A stretch of DNA of 64,000 nt from Corydoras sp. C115 (taxonomy: Eukaryota; Chordata; Actinopteri; Siluriformes; Callichthyidae). Shown here piece after piece: positions 31,448 to 43,795 of this stretch. The position numbers and the translations under genes are program-made. The stretch lies in contig JAFMOC010000025.1 of the NCBI GenBank assembly GCA_019802505.1, positions 1,235,001-1,299,000 of the forward strand. The letters run 5' to 3'. Within the stretch, counting starts at the first letter, position 1; each line of letters begins with the position of its first letter. The notes under the pieces are model-generated. The model made no database searches and had not been told where the DNA came from. It saw nothing but the letters and a program-made list of their open reading frames with translations.

Positions 31448-32446
31448 CTATGTGATATATACAAAATAATTAAAACTAATTAAATTTCAGCACCTAATTA
31501 ACCCCCCCAAAAAAAACTAATTAAAAACAAGGAGATTTATTTATACATGTTGTCCATAATAAATAATAAAGACTTTTAAGTCTGTATTTGTCAAAATTGA
31601 GATTTGTAGAGATTTCTTAATTTTTTATCATTAACTTATGAACTTTGTTTAAAATTAAAAAGTTCAATGTAGAGCAGGTTGGCTTGTTAATATTTGTGTG
31701 TTTGTGTATGTGGGTGTGTGTGTTTATGTATGTCTGGGATGATAGTAGGAGGGCTTCCTATTACAATGGTAAGTGCTGCTAATCCTTTCCTCAGGCTTCA
31801 GAGAACAGAAATACAAATTTTGGGCTGGATTAATTACTGGATTTCAAGAACAAACAATAACTATGCCGTGAAAAAGCAACACTCATGAATAAACAACACT
31901 AGATTTACATTATTATCATAATATTATAGTTTGAACAAGACCTACGTAATAAGCAACCTCATGTTTAAAACATTCACACATTATTTGTGTGTGAAAAGCA
32001 TGAAGAAAAATTTGCTCAGTCACTAAATTCCTTCATAAAAACAACACTAAATAATAATAAATAATTACAGTTTAAGCATTTTGTAAAGCCTTAACATGTG
32101 AACCATACTATAATGATGGTTTAATACCATTATTTGTAATTTTTTAATTTAAACAAGTTGTCCTACCATGCACCAAATTTTCTAGATATGGTGTAATTAA
32201 TTCATGAAACAGATTTTTAATTCCACACCCAGTTTATGACTTAGTTTAAATTCTTTTGGTGTAAATAAATTTAAAACAATGGTTTTGCATCTGATTACAG
32301 AAAAGAAAATGCATTATGCAACCACCCTGGTAATAGTGACTTTGATACGCAGATGTTGAATTTTAAGGTTTCTTAATAAGTATTGATTGGAACTGTCCAT
32401 GCTATTGAAATGAGTCTTCTAAGCGACCTTTTTTTTGTTGACCCAG
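31448..32446. other. AT-rich DNA, nothing recognised
   Basis: No gene or named repeat; a short (TG)-rich patch lies at 31690-31735. Confidence 0.5.
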
Positions 32447-32599
32447 GACGATGAGGACACGTCTCAAGTTCAGTCTGAGCCTGGGTGGTACCTGGATCAG
32501 CTTACCTCCACCTGTTACTCACAGTGGGATTCTCACTTGCCCCTCTCTCTACAGCCTTTAATGCACAAATTGCTTAACATACCCACAAGAATGCTTTGA
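32447..32599 (+). other. candidate orphan exon (51 codons including stop)
   Basis: A T8 run and 'gttgacccag' precede position 32447, giving a polypyrimidine-plus-AG acceptor shape. From there the frame is open for 50 codons to TGA, about half GC in a strongly AT-rich setting. It starts DDEDTSQVQSEPGWYLDQLT and has no ATG start. A second acceptor-like 'cccctctctctacag' lies inside it at about 32538-32553. I recognise no protein family. No clear donor exists downstream before the stop, so it would be a terminal exon, or it may be conserved non-coding DNA or chance. Confidence 0.25.
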
Positions 32600-34975
32600 T
32601 TATGGCTATTAACTAAAACCTGACTCATGGGACTAATTAAGCCATCTGTTTAAAAATAGCTTTAAACAATCACTTAAGCATGTTTTACTTGCTTAAGTGC
32701 CTTAAAATGCAAGGTACTACTTAAATTACTAACACTGTTATTAACCGTATGGAGATGTCTAAATATTTCACCTAGTGTTTATACTTTTACAGGACATTTC
32801 TAAACCATCATTTAAGTTATTCTAATTTTTATCATATAACATAAAAACCAGGACCGTTCTTTTTACATCAACTTTTGGTATATATTGTAGTTCCAGTTTT
32901 ACTAGATACTAGATTGGAATTTAATGTTTACATTGGGACAATTCGATTACAATGCATTAAACACTGATTTCACAGATCCCTGCTTTAATGACGAAAAAAC
33001 ACCATTTTTACTAGGCCCTTATACAGTTATTCAAATAGGTGAAAGGTCAAATACATTTCCAACTATATTTCCAAAATGTTTTGGGATGCAGAATGTTGTT
33101 AGTTAACCTAATGATTTCTATTTAATGACTTGTTGTCAGATATAGTGTACATGTTTGTCCACAAACCCCTTTGTAAAATCAAGTTTAGAATTCCTTTAGT
33201 GACCTGAATAGCCTTGTCATGACATCACTTTTGTTCTTTGGGCCATCCAGATGAAAATAGCTACCCTGTGCCTCTTGAATTTCTTCAATGCTGTTGTAAA
33301 AAATATGACTGTAACTGATTAAGACTCCATCAGCCAATACAAAAATGTCCATAAATGCTGGACCTTAAAACATTGAGTAGAGACCTTTGTTGCACTTGTC
33401 ACCACCATCTAAGACACTGGGGCAATGGCCCAACAAAATGAAATCCTGTTTTTGTGAACAATGAAATCTATACTGGAAATCTATAGGTCAAACAGTACTG
33501 CTGCCTCTTGCAGACTTCATTTCAAACTTGAATGACTGCTAACTCAACTATCGAATGAGTTATAGAGTAACATGTTTGGACCAGGAATCCCACATGATAT
33601 GAAAGCAAATGAGCAATATCAATAGAAAAATGTTGGCTCACAGAAATGTGACACATTTATTTAAAATAATTACCTGCACAGATCTAAAGAAATGAAAAAG
33701 GATAGTCAGTGCTGTAAAGGTAAATAGCCATGGTACATGAGTTATGGTGAATGTATGTATAGTGAATTATTAGGTATATGATATGGAGGCAATTTATGCA
33801 CGATGTCCCAGAAGTAACTTTTGACTGTTTAGATGCAGTGTATACATATATCTCCCACAGTTGTAGGAAAATCATTTTCTATGATAACTTGACCATAGAT
33901 TATCAACAGAACAATGGTATGGAGAAATCCTTTAGATCTCCAATGAGACTTAAACTAGACCTAAACCTACACGTAGTATTTTCAAAGAATGGCCACAAAC
34001 ATTTAACAATTAAACATTTAACAATTAAAAAAATGCATGTAATCAAATAACAGTTGTTCTTTTGTATATTTCTCATGCTGAAATTTCAGTCCTCTTGACA
34101 CAAATGCTTCTGGTCATTACTCACAGCTGTAACTTACTGTAAAATTTCTAATTCTTTATTTAAAATATAAAAAATAATTTACTGTTTGTGCTTTTTTGCT
34201 CAAATAAAACTAAACTAAATACAATATATATAATCTTTATATTATAAAATACAATAAACTGAATAGAACTAACTAGAAACTAAATGGCTAAACTCAATGG
34301 AAAACCTCCTGTGGTGCTCCAGTAATGGCCTTATTTACAGAACAAAAGACGGTGATTAGAGGATGTTAGCTAAAATCCTTCAGGTCATTCGACCCGTCTC
34401 TGGGTTCCAGAGGTAGAAATGTCAAATGACCCCTCTCTGGGACTTGTAGTGTTAAGAAGTACCTAAACGTGGGTTCAATCATTTAGTTGTAAAATTCAGC
34501 CCAAATACTTCAAATAAAAGTAAAGTGTGATCTAATTTTGAATGATGTGCTATTTCATGTTTCACAACAGGATATTGTTTTAATTACATGTAGACATATA
34601 GACATCAGACCACCAAATTTAGCTCAATTGCTCATTTTATTTAGTTAATTAAATTCTCTTATTGGTTTATATTAGTTCATTTACATTTTGCTTGTTTGTT
34701 TGATTAGTTTGGTTTATTTTATGTGCTCAGCTCTGCATGAGAGCATCACGTTGAGTTAACCACAGTGTTTTTCATTTATGTATTCCTACCATAATTTTTT
34801 ATGAATTAATTCTACTACTTTATATTGCTACTTTGTGTTCCTGAGCGTTTTTCCCTGCTCATTCTGGCTTCTCCAAGTGAGCAGTGCAGACTTTCACCAG
34901 GACACAGGGGATTCGTAACACCCAAGGTTGTTCTATTCAGAGTAAATGTTTAAAATTTAAATGCTGTAAACTTGT
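32600..34975. other. AT-rich DNA, nothing recognised
   Basis: No gene supported. Frames of 60-90 codons (for example plus strand 33778-34050) lack recognisable motifs. 'ttaacaattaaacattta' is tandemly doubled near 34003-34030. Confidence 0.5.
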
Positions 34976-35155
34976 GTTATGAGGCACAACATGCTGGTAA
35001 AAATGTAGGCATTCCACCTGCTCTTCCCTTCAGCCAGAATGGCATGTCTAATAGTGCTGTGCATGTGCAAGGAAATGACAAATAAATCTATTAAGGAAAA
35101 AGAAAACAGTGAAACTACAAATAACCTTGAATGTGCAGGGGTTAAGGCATTATAA
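34976..35155. repeat. dispersed repeat family with TGTTA-GAGGCA edge (copy C, diverged)
   Basis: Begins 'tgttatgaggcacaacatgc' and 'tggtaaaaatgtaggcat', parallel to 7532 and 17979, then 'gacaaataaatctatta' parallel to their 'agagataaatatg'. The shared left edge in three copies suggests a true element end. Confidence 0.5.
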
Positions 35156-36004
35156 TTTACCATTTAGAGTAAACTTTAAAGAAGACCAGCATTTTAGAAG
35201 CTACTAAAAATGCAAACCACTTATCTGTAGTAAAACTTTGAAGACAAGTCTGGAATTTGCAAAAAAGATTCAGGAAAACTTACCACATTTTTTTTACCAA
35301 AGTAACAATAGACAGAAGGTCAATATGTAATGTACATACATAGTTGTAAATTATAGTAGAGGTCTTGCATGGCTTGGGCCTGCATAGCTGCTAATGTGTA
35401 TGACATTTTTCACAATGATAACACTGAATGAAACAGAACTTAACAGTAATGACTGCCAATATACAATGCAATGTAAAATTATTAAAAAGAACATAATTAA
35501 TGGATATAAAATGTACATTTATTGTTTTAAAATCGAAAGCTATTTTCAGTTACAAAATCATTATGGAGTAACTTTGAATCTAATTAATTTTATGTAGAGT
35601 TAATGACCATTTTGAATATTGTCCCCCTTCCCCCATCACTGCAACATTGCCAACAATAACTGCAAAAAATGCAGTCTCCTTTAAGATATACCAGAAAGAT
35701 GTTAAATATACTGGGCCCTGTCTTACACATTGCACAAGGCATGTCATGATTTTAACATTTTTAAATGCTGACATGCTAACATCTTACAAATGATTAGTCA
35801 ACACATGAATGTACTCTATCACTTACGAACGTCACACATATGGATAAGCAGCAATATACAAACATATAGCTATGCAAACATTTACATAAACAATAACCAG
35901 AATACTAAATACAATAACATTATTTTACATCAATACAATGTGTGTTGCATGGTTGAAATAGCAATCCACCAAGGTCAGATCCCACCTGGCTTTTAAAAGG
36001 CGTA
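35156..36004. other. AT-rich DNA, nothing recognised
   Basis: No gene or repeat recognised. Confidence 0.5.
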
Positions 36005-36188
36005 GCAAGGTTAGGGTTCACTGTAGGCCAGTCAAGTTTTTCCACCCCAAACTCACTTAATTAAGCACTTATGGATTGCTGAAACCAAAAAGGCCTTCCC
36101 CAAACTGTTCCTATAATGTTGGAAGTATACAGTTTTTCAGTGGTTGGGATGTATGTACCAAGACTTTTTCCATATAGTGTATATAACA
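36005..36188 (-). pseudogene. Tc1/mariner-like transposase fragment with terminus
   Basis: On the minus strand the reading includes 'LPTL', 'EQFGEGLFGF' and, further on, 'VSLGWKNLTGLQ', which follow the Tc1 transposase C-terminal order 'LPTLWEQFG..PFLFQHD..., ..EFGVEELDWP'. The catalytic Asp of that segment is lost and stops interrupt it. The high-coordinate end 'ccatatagtgtata' is the reversed Tc1-type terminus. Dead fragment. Confidence 0.75.
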
Positions 36189-38156
36189 TAGATCATGTCC
36201 ACAGAGACTTAGTAAAGTTCCTCATATTTATCAATGAGTGATGCTAATCATATTTTTAGTTTTAAGTTTCATGATGGTCATACGTCTTCATTTAATCTTT
36301 TACTTTGCCTAAACAATAATGCTTGTTGTAGATGATATGTTCAGTCTGGCTGGCTTCAAGTCAAGTCAAGGTCCTGAATTTAAAACTAATTTGGAGGGGA
36401 GAACATATTCTGGTGCTGTTAGATGGATAAAGAGAAGCAAAATTGACTGTATAAGCAGGGCAGATAATGTTTCACTGTCACTTCTTCCTTCAGCATACTG
36501 GTCTTTTATAGACTTCAAACACTTCACTGCAATCATTTTTCAATAGGACCCAAAGGAAGCCAGGTTTTAATGTTTTGCCAAAATACGCCCGGCGCCCTCT
36601 TTTCCCACCATAATCCCGCACTGTCATGCATCATCAGTAGATACTCTCTGCATTATGAGGAGTGGGATCATAGCAAGCTGCTCTTCACCACAGTCAGTTC
36701 TAGCCCTCTTCCCCTTTCTTTCAGATGTGTTTTCTTAATTAGCTGATCATTTTTCTTTGTGGGTAACCCTGAAAAAATGCAGCTTTGATCTTGGGGGATG
36801 GACTACCTTCGATTGATACCTAATATCATAAACGAGCCTCTTTTCTGCCTCATTAGACGTCATGAAGCAGGCAAGTTCATCCAGTCAGAAAGCCCCTCAC
36901 AATGACAAATGACCATTTTCAAACTGCTGGTCATCTGTATGGCCTCTCCCACTCTTTTGGTAATGATGGATGATGAGCATCGCTGGGCTTGCAATCAGGG
37001 CTGGTCTTCATGACCACACACATGGAGAAGGGCTGGGTTATCATGAACCAGCATTTTACTCCTAGCACAGTCCATCTGGTGAAACCAAACCCATTGCCTG
37101 GGCAATCGTTTTAGGATTAGTTTAGAGGGGGAGGGGACCCTAATTATATCCTTAACCTGTACAAAGAGGACTATGGACTACAAAGTGCAGATGATTGCCA
37201 GCTAAATGAATGAGTATGTCTTTGTCCATTGCTGATGGGCTTTTATCTTCTGAATCACACTAATTTAAAAAAATATTTATTTGAATATATTTTTTTAGCT
37301 GTTAAAATCTGTTAATTCTATATTTTATTTATTAGATTTCTGATTTGCGATTTATTTATTATATTCTTAATATAATTATATATAAATACATATATTTAAA
37401 TCAGTCTTTTGATTAGTCTTTTGGATTTTTACTTGTATTATTTTTATAATAAAGATACATAATTAATGTAATTATTTTAAAATATTTTTGAATTATTAGA
37501 AAAAATATATAGGTATGAGTCATAACTAATGTATTGTATATAAATATAGCTCACTATCATCAATAATTCAAATATCAAATATTTCCACTGAATTCCAGTT
37601 TCAAATTACATTGTCTTATTTTAAAATAAATAAATTAAATTAATAAAGCCCATCAGTGTGGTCTGCCTGAAAACTTTAAATTCCAAAAACAGTTACATTT
37701 TGTGCTACTTTTCAATGAAAATTGTTTTGCTTTCCAGTATCATTCTATTTATTTTGTATATTTAGATATGTTTGGAATCATTTGATGTAGCACATGTTGT
37801 AGATCATCCCTCTTTCTATTTTTGTTACTTTACATATTAAATATAATCTTTTAAACTTTGGTTTTTTGGTTTTGGTTTGGTTTTTTTACTAAGTATTTAA
37901 TTAGTATTTTTTTATTACAACATTTTGCAAAAAAAGCACAACGCATCAACCCACTCCCATGCATAACATTTGAAAACATAATTTCCATTCATTTATTTGT
38001 TGCTCTCAGTGGACAAAAGGTGTAATCAATATTTTTTTTAGATTCACTTTTTTATTGTCTGTCTGTACTTTCCTTGTTTTCTTCCTTTTTTTTTTCTTTG
38101 GCTAATGATTACATTACTTCAGATGTGGCATAAATAAGTGGTGAAGGTTTTATTCA
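36189..38156. other. low-copy DNA with a possible conserved non-coding block
   Basis: 36580-37230 is the clearest long complex block in the window. It is non-repetitive and near balanced in composition, with CTTAATTAGCTGATC, TCATTAGACGTCATGAAG (an ATF/CRE-like GACGTCA core) and CCTAATTATATCC. It has no open frame with protein-like content. Enhancer candidate. 37240-38150 is AT-rich with nothing recognised. Confidence 0.38.
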
Positions 38157-38170
38157 AATGATTACTCAAT

Positions 38171-38304
38171 TACCCAGCGATGGACTGGCGCCCTGTCCTG
38201 GGTCTATCTGCCCAGCGCCCGAGACGTTCTCCACTGGATGGGCATGGGGAACCCCACCGCAACCCTAATAGAGGATAAAGCGGGAGATAATGAATGAATG
38301 AATG
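38171..38304 (+). mobile_element. 5'-truncated tRNA-headed SINE with 14-bp target duplication
   Basis: Only the 3' 134 bases are present, beginning 'tacccagcgatgg' and ending with the (TGAA)n tail. Perfect duplication AATGATTACTCAAT at 38157-38170 and 38305-38318. The truncation with duplication shows incomplete reverse transcription at insertion, as in LINE-driven copying. The break point matches that of the SINE at 41377-41515 within two bases. Confidence 0.95.
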
Positions 38305-38318
38305 AATGATTACTCAAT

Positions 38319-38961
38319 GATGGATATATTCGTGCAGGTGCCTACTAAAACAGTTCACATCACTCTTCAGTGTGCTAAATTATCATGTCTTTTGTAGTTA
38401 AACAAATTATTTTTGCCTTTTAATTAAACTTATATTTTTGACTGTTATTATTACTGAAAGTTATTATTTGTTGATTATTTTACAAAACATTGTTTAAAAC
38501 ACATGGCCCTTTTCTTATAGCATTCTTCTGCATCAAGTGTATTATTTATTTATATTTTCTAGAGTTTAAGAGCTTAAGAGCTCAGTGGCTGCTGATATAG
38601 GCAATTTTTTTTACTTTTTCTTTCCTACTGAAGATTGTAAAACAGCCGTAGTTCTAACAAGTTAATTAAGGTCTAAGACCTTATTTACTGAAGAACTCAA
38701 CTCTTCTGTTGTCCTCAACATGCATGGTTTCATTTAATTTGTAGCGATAAAAAAATGGACAAAAAAGTCACACTAATTTGGGGTAAACTTTTTAAAAGAA
38801 TGTTTTATTAACTTTATGTACACACATATGTGCATCAATATGCATTTAGTGCATATGTAAGCGCTACTGTCTAAATGCCCTTCCACAGGTATTCAATGAC
38901 TATTCAAGGCTAGACAGTCTAACACTAATGTGCTTGCCTTTAACTTCCTTCTTCAATGTTC
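38319..38961. other. AT-rich DNA, nothing recognised
   Basis: No gene or repeat recognised. Confidence 0.5.
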
Positions 38962-39222
38962 CATCCAATCTTCCAATTAATTCTCTACTAGGATCATGGG
39001 GGTTTTGGGCTCTGGGTAGATACACCCAGAACAGGGTGCCAAACTATCGCTGGGCACACAATCACTCACACAGACACACACAGACACAAACACAAAACAA
39101 AAAAAACTCACTCTATATAAGGGAATTTGGAGCATTTAATTTACCTTGATCCATGTTTTAGGACTGTGGGAGGAAACCCATGCGGACACAGGGAGAACAT
39201 GAAAACTCTACCCAGATTGGAA
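38962..39222 (-). mobile_element. decayed tRNA-headed SINE, head missing
   Basis: Minus strand: 'ctactaggatcatgggggtt', 'agatacacccagaacagggt' and 'tttaggactgtgggagg' follow the SINE body. The CA-rich inner part is expanded into CACAGACACA and A runs. It stops near 'cccagattgg', just before box B, so the tRNA head is lost, and the next repeat begins directly. Confidence 0.82.
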
Positions 39223-39229
39223 TAATAGG

Positions 39230-39465
39230 AATAGCATAGGAATAATGCAACAACTAAATAATACCTGCTCTGTTGTGCTACTATTATTTCCTGATCATTA
39301 GAGAACAGAGTAAAGTAGACTAACACAGTATGTACTGTAGTCCACAGACTACAGGGTGTTAATGTAGAACTACAACGTCCATGTTTACAGTAACTAGAAC
39401 TGATGGACAATAAGTGAAGCAAAAAGGGGGTGTCCATATATTTGACTGGTACTATATGTCAGTTT
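39230..39465 (+). repeat. teleost dispersed repeat, 'aataatacctgctctg' type (copy 1)
   Basis: 'aataatacctgctctgttgtg', here only its parts, then 'tcctgatcattagagaacag' and 'gtagaactacaacgtcc' follow a fish repeat I know by sight. The end 'gtccatatatttgactggta' resembles a Tc1-type end ('gtccaaacttttgactggta'). A second copy lies at 60870-61300. Class unnamed. Confidence 0.65.
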
Positions 39466-41364
39466 TATCATTGCAAAATGTATGGTGCAATACCCTTGAA
39501 GAATGTTGTTTTTGTTCCTGTTCGTTGTTGATATATTGAGGAAGACACCTTCTAAAGACCAAGGCTTATTGGTAGACTCATCCTCCTTGAGCAGCTGTTC
39601 AGCGTTAGTGGTGCACGACATCAATATACAGACTAATTATTGGGTGTCCATTTTTTCAAAAATAGAAAAACTTAAAAAAAATCCATCTCTGCAGGACTGC
39701 AAAGCCACTAGCCCCATAGAAATCCAGACTCTGCCCCTAAAAGGGCCCACATTGATAGATCCAAGCATTGAACTCACTTTTAGTTATTTGCCATGCAAGT
39801 ACCATGCAAGATTACCAATTTTTTAAAACATTTTTGTGATGTAGACTTCAGACTTTATAGCTGTACCTACAAAGTTTCCTTACTAATTGCTGATAATAGA
39901 TAGAATATACCCTTTGTAAAACATTTGAATTAATTTGACAAAATACTTCAATACTGAGCCAGGTGTACTAGTCCTAGATAATTACCTCATGAATACTTGT
40001 GAAGACAAAATCCCACAGCCATATAGGTCTAAAGAGCAAATTTCTCATAATCTCCATAGGTTTTAGAATGAATAACCAATGTGTTCCTATTCATAGTGTA
40101 ATAAGATTTCCACATACTGCAATACTCGAGTGTAATAATAAAAGAAATGTAATTTTTTCTTAAAACAAAGCAGTATGCACTTAAGGGTTTTCATGCATGC
40201 AAATATTTGACATTTTTCAAACCAGTGAGTTCATATGTTAATATAGTAGCAAAATACTTTCAGTTGTAAATCATTACAATCACTCAGGCAGTATGACCGT
40301 TCATGCAGTACTCTAAAAGCAGACTTGGAGCATTGCCTCTTGTACTTTGAGTAGAAGTCATCATTAGGTGTACTAAGTGTGCTGTTTATCAGTGTTCATC
40401 AAAAGCTGCAGAATGCCAGTCGGGGCTATCCGGTGCTCTGCTTCGCAGCCACAGGATTTCAAAGAAAGGACAGAGACTTCATTAAAAAAATGGTATGCTT
40501 CAAAAGAAAAATAAATATGATAAACACGGCTCAGACATGAAAGTGAACATGTCTAAAGAGATGTCTTCAAGAAGCACCATGGCAGAATAAACATTCAGCA
40601 TAGGGGCTGACGCGATCTGGCCTTCAACAGAAATGAAAATGCAAAAAGAATGAAGCGCTTCTGCAGGTTTTAAGGGGGAACATAAATGTTGTAAAAGCGA
40701 GACATAGAAATGGTGGGGGCGTAATGAACGGCACATTGCAAAATCTTTACCTACAAAGCGAATTCTTCTTCTATGCAAATGAGTCTCCAGCTCCATGTTG
40801 ATAAGTATCTGTTTGATGGGCCACATGCCGAATATGAAGGCTAATTCCCTTATTAGTATTCTGCAGGGCTAATTGGCAAAAAAACGGGAAGAGAGTGAAA
40901 GAGATTGAGTGGACTTATGAGGCTCTTGTAAAGAAAAAAAATCCAGTATTGATTCGGTTAATGGTGTCAGTGAGTCAAAAATCACAAATCTCCAGTCAAT
41001 TGTTTATGAGGGCTGTTAACGGGGTAGAGGATGCCCCATGGTTAATTAATAACTCATTACAGAGATGTGATTATATGCTCGAGCTCTTAATAGGCCTTTT
41101 CTGGTTAACACACCCAAAAAAAGGTGTTTTGATAGTGCCATGGGAGAAAGGACTGAGCATCAGATGTGCTCTACCGATTGTTTGTCTTGCCTGATGCCTT
41201 TGTTTGTTTTGCCTCACTGTTGTGATAGGCTCAATCTGTGACAATCTAGAAGTGAAACCACAAATACATGGTTTTAAAAAGTGCTGCTCACAGCTAAGCA
41301 TGATGCCTCATGTTTGTCATTGCTTATCAGTTTCCATTTTCCCCTCCCACACACACCAGTGAGA
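39466..41364. other. low-copy DNA with a long possible conserved non-coding block
   Basis: 40390-41200 is complex and non-repetitive and contains an octamer ATGCAAAT on the plus strand at about 40775, GATAA cores and several TTAATTAA or TAATTG homeodomain-type sites. It has frames of 99-108 codons on opposite strands but no protein motif. Enhancer candidate. 39466-40390 is AT-rich; a 107-codon frame at 39503-39826 is unrecognised. Confidence 0.4.
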
Positions 41365-41376
41365 TGTGTCTACACA

Positions 41377-41515
41377 TTCATTCATTCATTGATTCATTAT
41401 CTTCCGCTTTATCCTATATTAGGGTCTCGGTGGGGTTTCCCATGCCCATCCAGGGGAGAACTTTTCAGGCGCTGGGCAGATACAACCAGGGCAGGGCACC
41501 AATCTATCGCTGGGC
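41377..41515 (-). mobile_element. 5'-truncated tRNA-headed SINE with 12-bp target duplication
   Basis: Minus-strand copy of the 3' 139 bases, with (TCAT)n tail at left and the cut edge reading 'gcccagcgataga' on the minus strand. Perfect duplication TGTGTCTACACA at 41365-41376 and 41516-41527. Confidence 0.95.
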
Positions 41516-41527
41516 TGTGTCTACACA

Positions 41528-41849
41528 ATTTATTTAATTACATAAATATATTTTAAAATTCTGACATAATTTAAATAAAGAACTTTGTTAGACCCCCTTG
41601 AATGAATACGCTCTTGGAAATTGTGTTATATTTTTGTGCATTTTTAAAAGCCATGCTTCTTGTTTGGCAAGCTTTATTATAATGAACCATTGTGGTGAAC
41701 TTGCGGTACATAAAGATATGATCTCATGAGCTTGAAAATACAAAATCATAAACACAGCCTCACTTGGTACATTTGTGAAAATGTGATGTAAATGTGAATA
41801 GCGATGTAAATTGCAGTACCGTTTTTTGCAAGGTCACTTTACAGCAGGT
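41528..41849. other. AT-rich DNA, nothing recognised
   Basis: No gene or repeat recognised. Confidence 0.5.
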
Positions 41850-42258
41850 CACTGGTTTTCCTTTCAGGTTGTGGGATCAAGGGTCATTTCTGTGTGGAGT
41901 CTGCATATCCTTCGTGTGTCTGTGTGGGTATTTTCCAGGGTCTTCAGATTCCTCCCACATCCAAAGTCCATGTAATTTTGAGATGCTAAGTTATTCTAGC
42001 CAATAAGATTGTATGGATCAGTTCCTCCCACAGTCCAAAAACATGGACCAAGTAAATCGAGATCTCCAAATTGCCCCATATAGAGTGTGTTTGTGTTCGT
42101 GTCTGTGTGAGTAAGTGTGTGCCCAGCAATAGCTTGGTGCCCTGTCCTGGGTGTTTCTGCCCAGCGCCCGAAACATTTTCCCCTGGATGGGCATGGGGAA
42201 CCCTCCCCCGCGACCCTAATATAGGATAAAGTGGAATATAATAGATGGATGGATATTA
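41850..42258 (+). mobile_element. two SINE fragments in tandem, same strand
   Basis: 41850-41985 is an old related SINE ('tgtgtggagtctgcatatcc', 'tgtgtgggtattttccaggg', 'cctcccacatccaaag'). From about 42020 a 5'-truncated copy of the main family starts at 'gttcctcccacagtcc' and runs to the (GATG)n tail at about 42258. It retains 'gccccatatagagtgtg' and 'gatgggcatggggaaccc'. The tail is of the (GGAT)n type. Confidence 0.82.
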
Positions 42259-43730
42259 TTATATGATTATAAGTGCTATGTTAAAAAAAACCTAATTTAA
42301 AATCCTTTTTAAAACAAATAGTTACATTTTACAATACAGTACAGTATACAATATTGTTTTTAATTAAATGCCAAATCTACTTTTTTACACATCTATAAAA
42401 AATAAGAATTACTGACCATCATAACTTTGTGTGCTGCAAACATTTTTTGGGGGTAAAATGATGTGTCTGAAATTATAAGGGCCGAGCATAAACCCAGCCG
42501 ATCAAGATAAATGACACCATGACACCAAAATCGGTAGTACAAACATGTTTTTTGAGTTGCTTTTAGTGCAGTTACAAGGAATTACACACGCCTATAGCAG
42601 GGGTGAGTTCTAGAACAAAATGCCTGTGACAAGGGTATGTCAGTCTTCCCTTGCAGGGATATGAGTTATGGGGGCACACAGAAGACTTCTTATAAAAGCA
42701 CAACATGATTGGTGATTACAAGACAAGTTTGTAGTGTCAAGCATATCCTAGCCAAGTGTAAAGCCGGCGAGCTGCTTGGCCTCACCCCTGCTGTTATTGC
42801 TATTATCTCTATTCCTTAATGGCCACTAAAGCAGAAAAATGGCTCTGAACTTTGGTCAGAAATATGCTCAACATGCTCATATGCTCCCTTTTGTGTACTA
42901 AAGCTGGCCCATTTGACTGTGCTCTTATGGAGTTAAATGCTCAAATCCATGCCATTGCTTACACACATCTCTCTTTTACTTACTCACTCACGGCTTCCTC
43001 TCCTTCTATTTTATTCTCTCTGACAGGATTAGCTGCTCAGCAGTGTTAAAAATACATTAAGTGGACCTTCGCAGACCACTTATTATGCTCGATTATGCAG
43101 CTGGAATGGGGAAGGTAGTTCAGGTTTGTAGTTAAATATCTTCTCAGATGCCTTTTTCTTCTTTTTTCTTCTTCCAGACCCTCCTCCTTCTCCTCCTTCT
43201 TTTTAAGCAACCATCTTCAAAGAGTTAAAGGGTCAGCGACTGCGTCCCAAGCCCGAGATTGATTTCCATCTGCCCTGCTTTTGTACCTGTGAGTTTTCTA
43301 GGGGAATATTGTTTGCATTATTAATCAGAAGGAAATCTATTTTCTTAGAAGAGTAAAGTGTTCTATCCAATAGTAGGTGGCTTTGTATTACAGTCCATGA
43401 CTTTGGAATGAAATGTAATTGGGAGAGGACCATACATTTTATATAATATATGACACAATATATTTTTAGGTAAAAATATGTCAATACATCCTTTATCAGT
43501 AAAACACATTTGCATGTTTAATGGACAGTTACAACTTAATCATTACATTTAACATACTGGGGTAAAACAACAAATCATTATTTCCTTTTTTTGTTTTTAA
43601 TTAAATAAATGTAATAAAAATGTCAGTATTTAATATTTTTTATAGACGATGTGTTAACTCATCAAAATTCATGCATGTATGTAAATGCAGGAGTAGCCAA
43701 TTGTTTAAGTTAGACGTTTATAATTTTTAT

Positions 43731-43733
<3 letters not shown>
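42259..43733. other. low-copy DNA, possible non-coding block and a polypyrimidine tract
   Basis: 42660-43110 is complex, with GCCGGCGAGCTGCTTGGCC and CCTTAATGGCCAC; weak enhancer candidate. 43148-43204 is a C/T-rich tract containing 'ttcttttttcttcttccag', a perfect-looking splice acceptor shape, but the sequence after it only encodes a Leu run and then stops, so no exon is called. Confidence 0.35.

Positions 43734-43791
<58 letters not shown>
43734..43791. repeat. (TA)n microsatellite
   Basis: About 28 uninterrupted TA units. Confidence 0.95.

Positions 43792-43795
<4 letters not shown>

Noticed and set aside
39503..39826. 107-codon plus-strand frame
   Set aside because: Follows a dispersed repeat, has no known motif and no exon signals.
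43148..43204. Splice-acceptor-like polypyrimidine tract and AG
   Set aside because: The downstream frame is a Leu run ending quickly in a stop; more likely a simple C/T-rich tract.
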